From the NCBI GenBank assembly GCA_024278755.1, contig JAJRSO010000002.1, forward strand, positions 1 through 64,000: a stretch of DNA of 64,000 nt, written 5' to 3'. The notes beneath the pieces are model-generated. The model saw nothing but the letters and a program-made list of their open reading frames with translations. It made no database searches and was not told the DNA's origin. Of this stretch, positions 34,450 to 42,771 are shown in pieces. This DNA is from Calditrichota bacterium. GTDB lineage: Bacteria > Calditrichota > Calditrichia > Calditrichales > Calditrichaceae. The position numbers and the translations under genes are program-made. Each line of letters opens with the position of its first letter. Position 1 is the stretch's first letter.

Positions 34450-35946
34450 TTATTCCGAATAAGATTCCAGAAATTCATTTTGCAGATAGCGGTGCATCTG
34501 GTAGGTCTTGTCCTTTTTATCCGGCGGTTGCAGATATTTAAACGGCTGATCTTCTTCCTGCGCCAGGATGGAATGGCAGGTGGTGCATTCGTAAGAAATA
34601 GCCTGTCCCGAATCGTTAACCATGTTTTCATTGTGGCAACGAAAGCACCCGCTGTTTTGGCGGTGCCCGATAAAATTAGGGTAGCTGCCCCAGACGATAT
34701 TCATACCCGGATGAATATTGCGGTTGTAAATGGACTGAAGCGTTTCGACGGCGTCATCAATTTTATCCATCTGTGTAGCGGCCAGCGCAGGATAGTTACG
34801 TCTGTAAAATCCTTCCAGTTGTTTGCGGACGCCCTCCATTCCCTCTTCCTTGGTTTTATACGAACCGGAAATGGCAGCCAGCCCCTCTTTTTTAATATAA
34901 GGCAAAGTACGATCGATGAGTCCTTTGTGTATCCGATCATCAATGGCCATAGACGGATCTTCGTAAATATGTGTAGCTCGATTATGGCAGTCCACACAGT
35001 CCATTATTCGCGTCGCCGGATTCTCCTGACGTTCGGAATCCAACAGTTTACGGTTGTTGTAGCGGGTTACGGAACCATCCGCTCGCACCGCTTCCACCCA
35101 AATCATTTCCAGCCGTTTATCATCCACAGAAGTATAACGGACTTCGTTCTCTTTGGCAATGTGCCAGTGAATGCCCGCTTTTTCCTTCCCCTTACCGGCG
35201 TCAATTTTAAGACTCAGCGTAGTATATTTTGGCGTGGAGGCTTCGTCCATCTGATAACGGGCGTAGGATTTAATGCGGCTGCCGTAAAATTTTTCCGGCC
35301 AATGGCATTTTTCGCAGGTTTCCCGGGCCGGACGTAGTTGATGGACTGGTGTGGGAATCGGTTTTTCATACAGGTTAAATGTAATGGACAGCATCTGATA
35401 AGCGCCGTTTAGCTTGCTTTGGATTAAAGCGCCGGCGCCTTCGCCCACATGGCATTCAACGCAATGCACCCGGGCGTGGGGAGACTGTTGATACGAAATC
35501 CATTCCGGATGCATAGTGCTGTGGCAGGCGGTTCCGCAGAATACCGGTTCATCCATAAATCCCAACATTTGGGTGCTGGCGATTAATAAAAAGAGAACAT
35601 TGATAAGGGTCAGAGCGATTATGGAAAGCACCACTTTTGATCCGAAAAAACTGGCGGCGGTCTCATCCTCATTAAACTGTTCATCCAAAAGTTGGCGGGT
35701 TGTTTTACCGCTGCTCTTTTTCTGCTGACTCCAGGAGATGGGAATCATTATCAACCCGATTACAAAAAGAGTGGGAAACAGCAGATAGGTGATCAAACCG
35801 ATATAAGCGTTGGTCAAAATACCCACCATCCGAGCCAGCTCCATAATGACAAAAACCAGAAAAGAGGACGTCGTTAAAATGACGCCCCATTTTCCCAAAC
35901 GGTTTACGGATACTTTATTTATAAAATTAAAATAATCTTTCAGCAT
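34450..35946 (-). CDS. membrane multiheme cytochrome c, NapC/NrfH-like
   Basis: The 498-residue protein has three hydrophobic helices near the N-terminus (GVILTTSSFLVFVIMELARM, YIGLITYLLFPTLFVIGLIMI, VVLSIIALTLINVLFLLIAS) and six heme-binding sites. These are CGTACH (a CX3CH spacing), CVECH, CEKCH, CVDCH, CFRCH and CTTCH. The first site in the context FCGTACHSTMHPEW with SPHARVHCVECHVGEG is typical of NapC/NirT-type quinol dehydrogenases that pass electrons from menaquinol to a periplasmic reductase. It begins ten bases after the octaheme gene stop, so the two should form one operon and complex. Confidence 0.88.
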   Translation of the reverse strand: MLKDYFNFINKVSVNRLGKWGVILTTSSFLVFVIMELARMVGILTNAYIGLITYLLFPTLFVIGLIMIPISWSQQKKSSGKTTRQLLDEQFNEDETAASFFGSKVVLSIIALTLINVLFLLIASTQMLGFMDEPVFCGTACHSTMHPEWISYQQSPHARVHCVECHVGEGAGALIQSKLNGAYQMLSITFNLYEKPIPTPVHQLRPARETCEKCHWPEKFYGSRIKSYARYQMDEASTPKYTTLSLKIDAGKGKEKAGIHWHIAKENEVRYTSVDDKRLEMIWVEAVRADGSVTRYNNRKLLDSERQENPATRIMDCVDCHNRATHIYEDPSMAIDDRIHKGLIDRTLPYIKKEGLAAISGSYKTKEEGMEGVRKQLEGFYRRNYPALAATQMDKIDDAVETLQSIYNRNIHPGMNIVWGSYPNFIGHRQNSGCFRCHNENMVNDSGQAISYECTTCHSILAQEEDQPFKYLQPPDKKDKTYQMHRYLQNEFLESYSE

Positions 35947-35955
35947 GTTTACACT

Positions 35956-37284
35956 CTATTTTTGCTGGAAAAGTTTTTGATAGATTTTTTGCATCTGACC
36001 CGAACGGATTTTTTCTTTCAGCTTTTTTGTGTCCATCGAAAGCCATTGATGCATCGGATCGTCTTTTAACAGTTTGTCAATCATGGCGTTTACTTCCGGA
36101 TCGTTTAATTCACGGGCCTGCGGAATAAACTTAAAATAGAAATTATGCGCCACATCGTAAATGCCATGCCACCAGGTGTAATCCGGCCCCATCATGGCGG
36201 CGCCATGCCGCGCGCGGCGGCCTTCGTGATGCCAGAGTTCCCAATAAACCCAATCAAGCTCATTGGCAAACGCGGCGGGGTTTTCGAGTAGATTTTTTTT
36301 CTTAATCAGTTTATATATTTGGGTTGCCGGTTTTGCAAATTTTTCGTTATACAGTTCCACGAGCGCGTCAAACTGGTAATAATGCCCGTCGACAAATGCC
36401 TGGCTATGGCAGCTTGTGCAAACCTGCTGCATATTTTTACGTTTCTTCTGCCAGTCTTTTTTATGCTTGGAAACCGGCGGACGTAATGTCCAGCTGATTC
36501 GTTTGCCCACATCGTGAGTAACCGGCGCCTCTGTATTGGCGGACATATGACAGGTAGCGCAGGTAGGCGCTTCGAAATAATCCTGACCCACAATCCAGCG
36601 GTCGGCGTCGAGGTTCATTTTGTCCTTGTTTGTATAATAGGCGTTGCCGTGTTTAGACTCGGCGTAAATCTCTTTTTGTGGATGATCCGGGCCGAGGTGA
36701 CATTTGGAGCATGCTTCCGGCTGGCGGGCCTGCGCTTTGGAAAAAGAATGACGGGTATGACAAACGTTACAGTTACCAAGGGAACCGTCCACATTGATAC
36801 GTCCCACACCGGAATTCGGCCAGCTTTTTTTAGATAATTTATTGGGCGCTTTAGGATCGACCTGTACAACGCCTCCATGACACTGCTCGCACCCGGCCAC
36901 AGCCACCGGCTCCCCTCCGGCCACATGGGCCAAATAGGCGTCTTTAGAATCCAGAATTTTCCCGGCGGTGGCGTGATAGGAAGCTTGCACCTCTTTTGCT
37001 TCTTTTTCGTGGCAGCTTCCGCAGTCTTTCGGTGTAACCATGGTGGCGATTAAAGCGCCTTCGTGCATAAATGCATCTTTGTCCCCTTTGTTGGCGGCGT
37101 GGCAGCTAATACAGGTTACATCATGCTCGGCATGGGCGGAGCCAAACCACTGCTTATATATTCCCGGGGATTTTTCCTTATGGCAGGTCATACATTTTCC
37201 AGCCACTTTCGGATTAACCTGATTGGCGGCATAGCTGAATACAACCATAAAAAGGAAAACGAATAACATAATAAAACGACGCAT
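35956..37284 (-). CDS. octaheme cytochrome c, hydroxylamine-oxidoreductase-like
   Basis: The 442-residue periplasmic protein has a signal peptide (FIMLFVFLFMVVFSYA-A) and eight CXXCH sites in order: CMTCH, CISCH, CGSCH, CEQCH, CNVCH, CSKCH, CATCH, CTSCH. The C-terminal helical part includes ELWHHEGRRARHGAAMMGPDYTWWHG, characteristic of the HAO/multiheme family. HAO-like octahemes either oxidise hydroxylamine or, when paired with a NapC/NrfH-type protein as in Campylobacterota, reduce nitrite. The adjacent quinol-oxidising cytochrome favours reduction. Whether the Tyr that cross-links the P460 heme is present must be settled by alignment. Confidence 0.85.
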   Translation of the reverse strand: MRRFIMLFVFLFMVVFSYAANQVNPKVAGKCMTCHKEKSPGIYKQWFGSAHAEHDVTCISCHAANKGDKDAFMHEGALIATMVTPKDCGSCHEKEAKEVQASYHATAGKILDSKDAYLAHVAGGEPVAVAGCEQCHGGVVQVDPKAPNKLSKKSWPNSGVGRINVDGSLGNCNVCHTRHSFSKAQARQPEACSKCHLGPDHPQKEIYAESKHGNAYYTNKDKMNLDADRWIVGQDYFEAPTCATCHMSANTEAPVTHDVGKRISWTLRPPVSKHKKDWQKKRKNMQQVCTSCHSQAFVDGHYYQFDALVELYNEKFAKPATQIYKLIKKKNLLENPAAFANELDWVYWELWHHEGRRARHGAAMMGPDYTWWHGIYDVAHNFYFKFIPQARELNDPEVNAMIDKLLKDDPMHQWLSMDTKKLKEKIRSGQMQKIYQKLFQQK

Positions 37285-37586
37285 AAAAATTCCTTTCTGA
37301 AAATTTAAACAACAAACGGACTTAAAATAATATTTTACCGGAAGTTTTTTGACACGTATTATTTACGGCACATAAAAATAAAATTCAAGGAATAAATATT
37401 GTTTTTGAAAAATAAATCGGGCGAAGCACGGTAGTGTACCATCCGGATTGCTTCCGCATCAAAGTTGCATACAGGAAATTTTTTTAGTAAAAATCAGTTA
37501 CAAATAACAAGCCCATATTCTATCCCTTGCCAACCCATAAGGGATATGGCCTCTGTAAAAACTATTGAAAATGAGGAATGAAAACT
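37285..37586. promoter_or_regulatory. divergent promoter region with a hairpin
   Basis: This AT-rich gap lies between the octaheme cytochrome (minus) and a small Cys protein (plus). TATCCCTT (37521-37528) pairs with AAGGGATA (37539-37546). A redox-responsive site could be expected for the cytochrome operon, but I find no convincing FNR-type palindrome. No gene is visible. Confidence 0.4.
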
Positions 37587-37787
37587 ATGCCAAAATCCAA
37601 ACAAGCCATGTGTCCCTTATTCGAAGATGTCGTTTGTCCGCAGGGTGACGAAGCGGCCGCAGGCTGCAGTGTGCGGCTGGAGGGAGATTACGATCCCATT
37701 AATGATTTTAAAGATTATATTTTTATGAATTGTGCCATCCGACGGGCCAGGGAACAGGAAGCGGGATATAAAAACGAAACAGAATAA
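37587..37787 (+). CDS. small Cys-containing hypothetical protein
   Basis: The 66-residue acidic protein has four Cys, in MCPLFEDVVCPQGD, AAGCSVRL and FMNCAIRR, in an arrangement that could bind a metal or cluster. No family is recognised. ATG 37587 has AGGA nine bases before it; an ATG three codons earlier sits directly on that site. It lies 32 bases before the E1 gene on the same strand and may be co-transcribed with it. Confidence 0.6.
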   Translation: MPKSKQAMCPLFEDVVCPQGDEAAAGCSVRLEGDYDPINDFKDYIFMNCAIRRAREQEAGYKNETE

Positions 37788-37819
37788 AACAGATGCTGAA
37801 GAGAAGCGGGAGAAAATAA

Positions 37820-39856
37820 ATGCCGGAAACAAAGAAGCAGAAAAAAACAATCGAAGGTTTACATAAAAAGACGTTATTGAGTTTATATCGCAATATGGTG
37901 ACATCGCGTTTCATGGATGAAAAAATGATGATCCTGCTCAAACAGGGAAAGAGTTTTTTTCATATCGGCGCGGCCGGCCACGAAGCCATTCAGACGGCCG
38001 CCGCTTTTGCCCTACAACCCGGATACGATTACGCCTATCCCTATTACCGCGATCTGAGCTTTGTGATGCAGTTCGGCGTAACGCCCGAAGAAATATTTTT
38101 AAATTTTCTGGCAAAAGAAGCCGATCCCAGTTCCGGCGGACGGCAGATGCCTAACCACTATGGTCACCGTGAACATCATATTGTATCGCAATCCAGCCCT
38201 ACGGGTACGCAGTACCTACAATCGGTGGGTACGGCGCTGGCCGCTGTAAAAGCGGGAAAAGACGAGGTGGTTTACGTATCGTCCGGCGAAGGAACCACCA
38301 GTCAGGGCGATTTCCACGAGGCCCTAAACTGGGCTTCCCGCGCCAAACTGCCGGTTATTTTTGTGATTCAGAATAATAAATATGCAATTTCGACCCATAT
38401 TTCCGATCAGATGTCCGGAGAATCGGTGTATAAATTTTCCGCCGGATATGAGGGACTAAACCGCTATCAAATCGACGGCACCAACTTCTTTGAATCCTAT
38501 AAAATCGTTAAACAGGCCGCGGCCGACGCCCGGGTCGGGAAGGGACCGGCACTTATCGAAGCCGATACGGTACGCCTCTTTCCGCATTCTTCTTCCGATT
38601 CGCAAAAAAAATACCGTACCCACGAAGACCTGGAAAAAGATAAAGAACGCGATCCCATTCCCTCATTTGAGGCGGATCTGCTGGAAAACGGAATTGTAAC
38701 GGCGGACGAACTGGATACGCTGCGCAAAGACTGCAAGACCGAGGTGGACAAAGCGGCCGATGCGGCGGCGGAGTACGCCAATCCCGATAAGGGCTCCGTG
38801 TCGCAGTATTTATATGCGCCGGAAGCGGAATATGCCGACCTGGAATTTGAAAAAAATGAACCTTCCGGTGAAAGGGCCGTGCTGGTAGATGCCATCAATC
38901 ATGCCTTAAAAGAAGAGATGGCCTTAAATGAAAAGATGCATATCTTCGGGCAGGATGTGGCCGACGGCAAAGGCGGCGTTTTCACCGCCACCACGGGAAT
39001 CTCCACACAGTTTGGTAAAGAGCGCTGTTTCAATGCACCGCTGGCAGAAGCCAGTATCGTGGGTGTGGCCATCGGGATGGCGGTGTACGGGCTGCGTCCG
39101 GTCGTTGAAATCCAGTTTGGTGATTATATCTGGACGGCCATGATGCAAATCCGCAACGAACTTTCGGTAATGCGCTGGCGTTCCTTTAATCACTGGACGG
39201 CGCCCGTGGTTTTACGTGTGCCTGTGGGTGGGTACATTCATGGCGCGTTGTGTCATTCCCAGAATATCGAAGGGTTTTTCGCGCATATTCCCGGTATTAA
39301 AATTGCCTATCCCGCCAATGCGGCCGACGCCAAGGGCCTGCTGAAAGCGGCCATTCGCTGCCCGGATCCGGTTTTGTTTCTGGAGCATAAAGGGTTGTAT
39401 CGACAGAGTTTTGCCGCCTCTCCCGAACCGGATGCCGAATATCTGCTGCCTTTTGGCAAGGCACGGATTGCCCGCGAAGGAAGCGATATTACCGTGGTCA
39501 CCTGGGGCGCGCTGGTTCAGAAATCACTGGAAGCGGCCCGGCAAATGGAAAAAGAAGGCATAAGCGTAGAAGTAATCGATATCCGTACCATAAACCCGTT
39601 GGATACCGAAGCCATTATCAATTCCGTAAAAAAGACGAATAAGGTTTTAGTGGCCCACGAGGATACCCGTTTTCAGGGTTTCGGCGCTGAAATTTCCGCG
39701 CAGATTGCCGAAATTGCTTTTGAATATCTGGATGGACCGGTACGCCGCCTCGGCGGAACAGACACGCCCATTCCATACAGCCCTGTGCTGGAGGAGGAAG
39801 CGCTGCCACAAACGGAAAATATAACCGAAGCGCTGCGGGATTTGGCGGCATACTAA
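37820..39856 (+). CDS. 2-oxoacid dehydrogenase E1, fused alpha and beta subunits
   Basis: The 678-residue protein joins E1-alpha (about 1-335) and E1-beta (about 350-678). The thiamine-diphosphate motif is SSGEGTTSQGDFHEALN ... VIFVIQNNKYAIS, with GEG where many members have GDG. A Ser-rich phosphorylation-loop-like segment (RLFPHSSSDSQKKYR) follows, and beta-subunit motifs include FNAPLAEASIVGVAIGMA and PVGGYIHGALCHSQ. It decarboxylates a 2-oxoacid (branched-chain 2-oxoacid or pyruvate) and transfers the acyl group to E2, encoded downstream. No E3 gene is nearby. Confidence 0.9.
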   Translation: MPETKKQKKTIEGLHKKTLLSLYRNMVTSRFMDEKMMILLKQGKSFFHIGAAGHEAIQTAAAFALQPGYDYAYPYYRDLSFVMQFGVTPEEIFLNFLAKEADPSSGGRQMPNHYGHREHHIVSQSSPTGTQYLQSVGTALAAVKAGKDEVVYVSSGEGTTSQGDFHEALNWASRAKLPVIFVIQNNKYAISTHISDQMSGESVYKFSAGYEGLNRYQIDGTNFFESYKIVKQAAADARVGKGPALIEADTVRLFPHSSSDSQKKYRTHEDLEKDKERDPIPSFEADLLENGIVTADELDTLRKDCKTEVDKAADAAAEYANPDKGSVSQYLYAPEAEYADLEFEKNEPSGERAVLVDAINHALKEEMALNEKMHIFGQDVADGKGGVFTATTGISTQFGKERCFNAPLAEASIVGVAIGMAVYGLRPVVEIQFGDYIWTAMMQIRNELSVMRWRSFNHWTAPVVLRVPVGGYIHGALCHSQNIEGFFAHIPGIKIAYPANAADAKGLLKAAIRCPDPVLFLEHKGLYRQSFAASPEPDAEYLLPFGKARIAREGSDITVVTWGALVQKSLEAARQMEKEGISVEVIDIRTINPLDTEAIINSVKKTNKVLVAHEDTRFQGFGAEISAQIAEIAFEYLDGPVRRLGGTDTPIPYSPVLEEEALPQTENITEALRDLAAY

Positions 39857-39966
39857 ATTAGGTAAGAGAAATATTACCATGAAGAAAACGAAGCGTCTGA
39901 ACTGCTCCTCCCTTCATAAGCTTTATGGTAAATAAATTTTAAGAATGTAACGTTTATGAGGAAAAT

Positions 39967-41223
39967 ATGAAATTCGAAATGGTGATGCCTAAAATGGGCG
40001 AGTCGATTACAGAAGGCACGGTTTTAAAATGGCTAAAAGGACCCGGCGATACGGTAGAAAAGGATGAAACCATTCTGGAAATAAGCACTGATAAAGTAGA
40101 TTCGGAAATTCCCACGCCGGTTCCAGGTAAAATAATTGAGCTGCTGGTTCAGGAAAACGATACGGTAGACGTGGGCACGGTGATCGCGCTGATAGAAACC
40201 GAAGCCGAAGTTGATACGGGCGTGGATGTTGTTAAGACGGAAGATGTTTCGCAAAGCGCGCCGACTCCTGCCGATACACCTATAGCAGAAACGATTCGAC
40301 CGAATCCGGTTCCTAAAAAATCCGGAAACCATTTTTACTCTCCAGTTGTAATGCGTATAGCGGCGGAAGAAAATATTTCCATGGATGAATTGGAATTGGT
40401 GAATGGCAGCGGCTTAAACGGCCGGGTTACTAAAAATGATGTAATGACCTGGATGAAAACCAGGAAAAGCGGAGCCGGGAGAACGGAAACCGGATACCGA
40501 AAAGCGGAAACAGCTTCTTTCGCGTCAGGGGAAACAGAAGTGGCGCCAATGGATAATATGCGCAAGATGATTGCGGAACACATGATCCATTCCAAGCATA
40601 CCGCCGCTCATGTTAATTTATATACCGAAGTGGATATGTATAACATTTTCCAAATTCGGGAACAAAATAAAAAAGCCTTTAAAAAGCGCGAAGGATTTAG
40701 CTTAACGTATACGGCCTTTCTTGTGGAAGCGGTGGTAAAGGTTTTAAAAGAATTTCCCATTGTAAACGCTTCCATCGAAAACGATACCATTTTATATAAA
40801 AAGTTTTATAATATCGGAATCGCCGTTGCCGTGGAAAATGGCCTGATTGTGCCCAATATTTTTAACGCGGACGAAAAGAATCTTATCGGTCTGGCCCGTT
40901 CGGTAAATGATCTGGCGCGGCGGGCGCGCACTAAAAAACTGTTGCCGGACGAAATGACCAACGGTACTTTTTCCATTTCGAATTTTGGCGTTTATGGCGT
41001 AACGGCAGGTTTTCCCATAATTAACCAGCCACAGTCGGCCATTCTGGGAGTGGGAGCTGTTAAAAAGCGAGCGGTTGTTATAAATGACGCCATTGCCATC
41101 CGCCCGGTCATGTATCTGGCTTTAACCATCGATCATCGACTGATTGACGGAGCGGCGGGTTCACAGTTTCTGGAACGCATCCGTGAATATCTCGAATCGT
41201 ATGATCCGGAGATGACGATTTAA
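39967..41223 (+). CDS. 2-oxoacid dehydrogenase E2 acyltransferase
   Basis: The 418-residue protein has an N-terminal lipoyl domain (MGESITEGTVLKW, lipoyl-Lys in EISTDKVDSEIPTP), a linker, an E3/E1-binding domain (FYSPVVMRIAAEENISMDELELVNGSGLNGRVTKNDV), a second linker and a catalytic domain. The active site is ALTIDHRLIDGAAGSQFL with the catalytic His in DHR. It carries acyl groups from E1 to CoA. It lies 110 bp downstream of the fused E1 gene, so both form the complex core. Substrate class (branched-chain or pyruvate) is not settled by sequence. Confidence 0.92.
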   Translation: MKFEMVMPKMGESITEGTVLKWLKGPGDTVEKDETILEISTDKVDSEIPTPVPGKIIELLVQENDTVDVGTVIALIETEAEVDTGVDVVKTEDVSQSAPTPADTPIAETIRPNPVPKKSGNHFYSPVVMRIAAEENISMDELELVNGSGLNGRVTKNDVMTWMKTRKSGAGRTETGYRKAETASFASGETEVAPMDNMRKMIAEHMIHSKHTAAHVNLYTEVDMYNIFQIREQNKKAFKKREGFSLTYTAFLVEAVVKVLKEFPIVNASIENDTILYKKFYNIGIAVAVENGLIVPNIFNADEKNLIGLARSVNDLARRARTKKLLPDEMTNGTFSISNFGVYGVTAGFPIINQPQSAILGVGAVKKRAVVINDAIAIRPVMYLALTIDHRLIDGAAGSQFLERIREYLESYDPEMTI

Positions 41224-41279
41224 AGGGGTGGTTGACGAGGCGGTTTCTTTTATGTATTTTCCCGAAAGGAAGGCTGGTT

Positions 41280-41621
41280 TTGACCGGTTATAAAAAACAT
41301 GTTTTTGTCTGTCAACATGAACGCTCCTCCGAAAGCGGCAGAAAATCCTGTGGCGGATCGGGTTCCGCAGAACTGCGTAGCGATTTAAAAAAACAGATTA
41401 CTTCCCTGGGACTAAATTCTGAAATTCGAATTAATGTTTCCGGCTGTCTCGGGCAGTGTGCGCACGGCCCGGCGATGGTTATTTATCCGCAGGGAATCTG
41501 GTACGGAAATATTCAGCCGTCCGATTTAAATGAAATCCTGAATCAATCTATCCTCGATGATAAAATCATCGGGCGGCTTAAGATAAAGCAGGATAAAAAT
41601 GAAGAAACTTCCTCTTGCTGA
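41280..41621 (+). CDS. thioredoxin-like [2Fe-2S] ferredoxin
   Basis: The 113-residue protein begins with a TTG at 41280 (LTGYKKHVFVCQHE), chosen because GAAAGGAAGG ends about six bases before it and homologues start with this KHVFVC strand; an upstream TTG at 41232 is possible. Four Cys ligands sit in VFVCQHE, RKSCGGSG and VSGCLGQCAHGP. This is the thioredoxin-fold ferredoxin type also found as NuoE-like domains. Its partner is unknown. Its last 23 bases overlap the start of the next gene, suggesting coupled translation. Confidence 0.82.
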   Translation: MTGYKKHVFVCQHERSSESGRKSCGGSGSAELRSDLKKQITSLGLNSEIRINVSGCLGQCAHGPAMVIYPQGIWYGNIQPSDLNEILNQSILDDKIIGRLKIKQDKNEETSSC

Positions 41622-42681
41622 TTTTCATACCTTAAACGAAGCCCGGTTTTTCGCCCAGGAAGACTGGGTGATGCCGCAACATTACGGCGATACGGCCCGG
41701 GAAGTACAACTTGCCTTTTCCACCACCGGACTGATTGACCGCTCCTACCTTGGCAAAGTATTATTGAAGGGCGATGACGCTATCAATTTGCTGAATCGGA
41801 TTTCTACCAACGACATGAACAAGCTTTTGGCCGGAACCGTATGTGATACTATTTTTAGCACGCCGCGGGGTAAAATTGTCGATTACTGCCGCGTGGCGCA
41901 TCTTGGCGATATGTATCTGATTGTTTCCAATTATCTGAACAGCGCCCATCTGATCGAGTGGATCAATCGTTTTATTATTATGGAAGATGTGGAGACAGAG
42001 GATGTTTCCGAAGCGTATATCTGGCTGACTCTTACCGGCCCGGCAAGTTTTGAAGCGCTGCAAAATTTAGTGCGGGAATCCGTGACTCGTAAGGATGAAA
42101 CCATTTGGCTGGATTTTGACGGCGAACTTTCTCCTGCTTTTAAAAATGGAAATTATGCAACGGAAACCTATGATATTTGTTTGCCCGACAGGTATGCCGT
42201 GGAAGCGGCGGACCGACTGCTGGAAGAGGCGAAGAAACAGGGCGGCGGCCTCATTGGTCAGGAGGCGTTTGAAGTAATTCGTATTCAAAGCGGAATGCCG
42301 GCCCGGGGGCGGGAATTAACGGAGGAATACAACCCGTACGAAGCGCGATTGTTGAATGCGGTAAGCTTTACTAAGGGCGCTTATACGGGTCAGGAAACCA
42401 TCTCCTGGTTAGATACCACCGACCAGGTGCAACGCTATTTAATGATTGTGGAAATGGAAGAGAAACCGCAGCAGAAATTGCCCTTACGCGTGATGTTTAA
42501 CGAAGATCCCATTGGGAATCTAACCAGCTGCACCTACGATCCGCTGGTAAAGAAACACGTGGGACTGGCGTATATCAAACGTTCCTATACCATCGAGGGT
42601 CTGAATCTTCCGGTGGAAGTGGAGCAAAGTAATAAGCGCATTTCCTGTGGATTAAAATACCCATCCCGAATTAATAAATAA
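41599..42681 (+). CDS. folate-binding YgfZ/GcvT-type protein
   Basis: The 360-residue protein has the aminomethyltransferase fold (LIDRSYLGKVLLKGDDAINLLNRISTND, YLIVSNYLNSAHLIEWI) and a C-terminal barrel. YgfZ proteins help Fe-S enzyme assembly with tetrahydrofolate and carry a KGCYxGQE motif; here the motif reads TKGAYTGQETISWL, with Ala at the Cys place. This makes it either a variant YgfZ or a GcvT-like protein without glycine-cleavage partners in view. It overlaps a [2Fe-2S] ferredoxin gene by 23 bp, which fits a role in Fe-S biology. Confidence 0.78.
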   Translation: MKKLPLADFHTLNEARFFAQEDWVMPQHYGDTAREVQLAFSTTGLIDRSYLGKVLLKGDDAINLLNRISTNDMNKLLAGTVCDTIFSTPRGKIVDYCRVAHLGDMYLIVSNYLNSAHLIEWINRFIIMEDVETEDVSEAYIWLTLTGPASFEALQNLVRESVTRKDETIWLDFDGELSPAFKNGNYATETYDICLPDRYAVEAADRLLEEAKKQGGGLIGQEAFEVIRIQSGMPARGRELTEEYNPYEARLLNAVSFTKGAYTGQETISWLDTTDQVQRYLMIVEMEEKPQQKLPLRVMFNEDPIGNLTSCTYDPLVKKHVGLAYIKRSYTIEGLNLPVEVEQSNKRISCGLKYPSRINK

Positions 42682-42742
42682 TCTATTTTCCCCCCCTCTT
42701 TTTTTATAATTGCATATTTTGTGCTTTCGCAATATTTTTCTT

Positions 42743-42770
42743 AATAACCAATAACCAATAACCAATAACC
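42743..42770 (+). repeat. four tandem heptamers directly before the dus start
   Basis: AATAACC is repeated four times (42743-42770), and the ATG at 42772 falls inside the next partial unit. No purine-rich ribosome site exists before the ATG. Copy-number changes of a 7-bp unit could alter the leader and expression of the gene, which is an inference. Confidence 0.8.
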
Positions 42771-42771
42771 A

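Noticed and set aside
34447-35337. 296-codon open frame opposite the NapC-like cytochrome
   Set aside because: The sense strand carries six heme motifs and membrane helices; the antisense frame is a by-product of codon bias.
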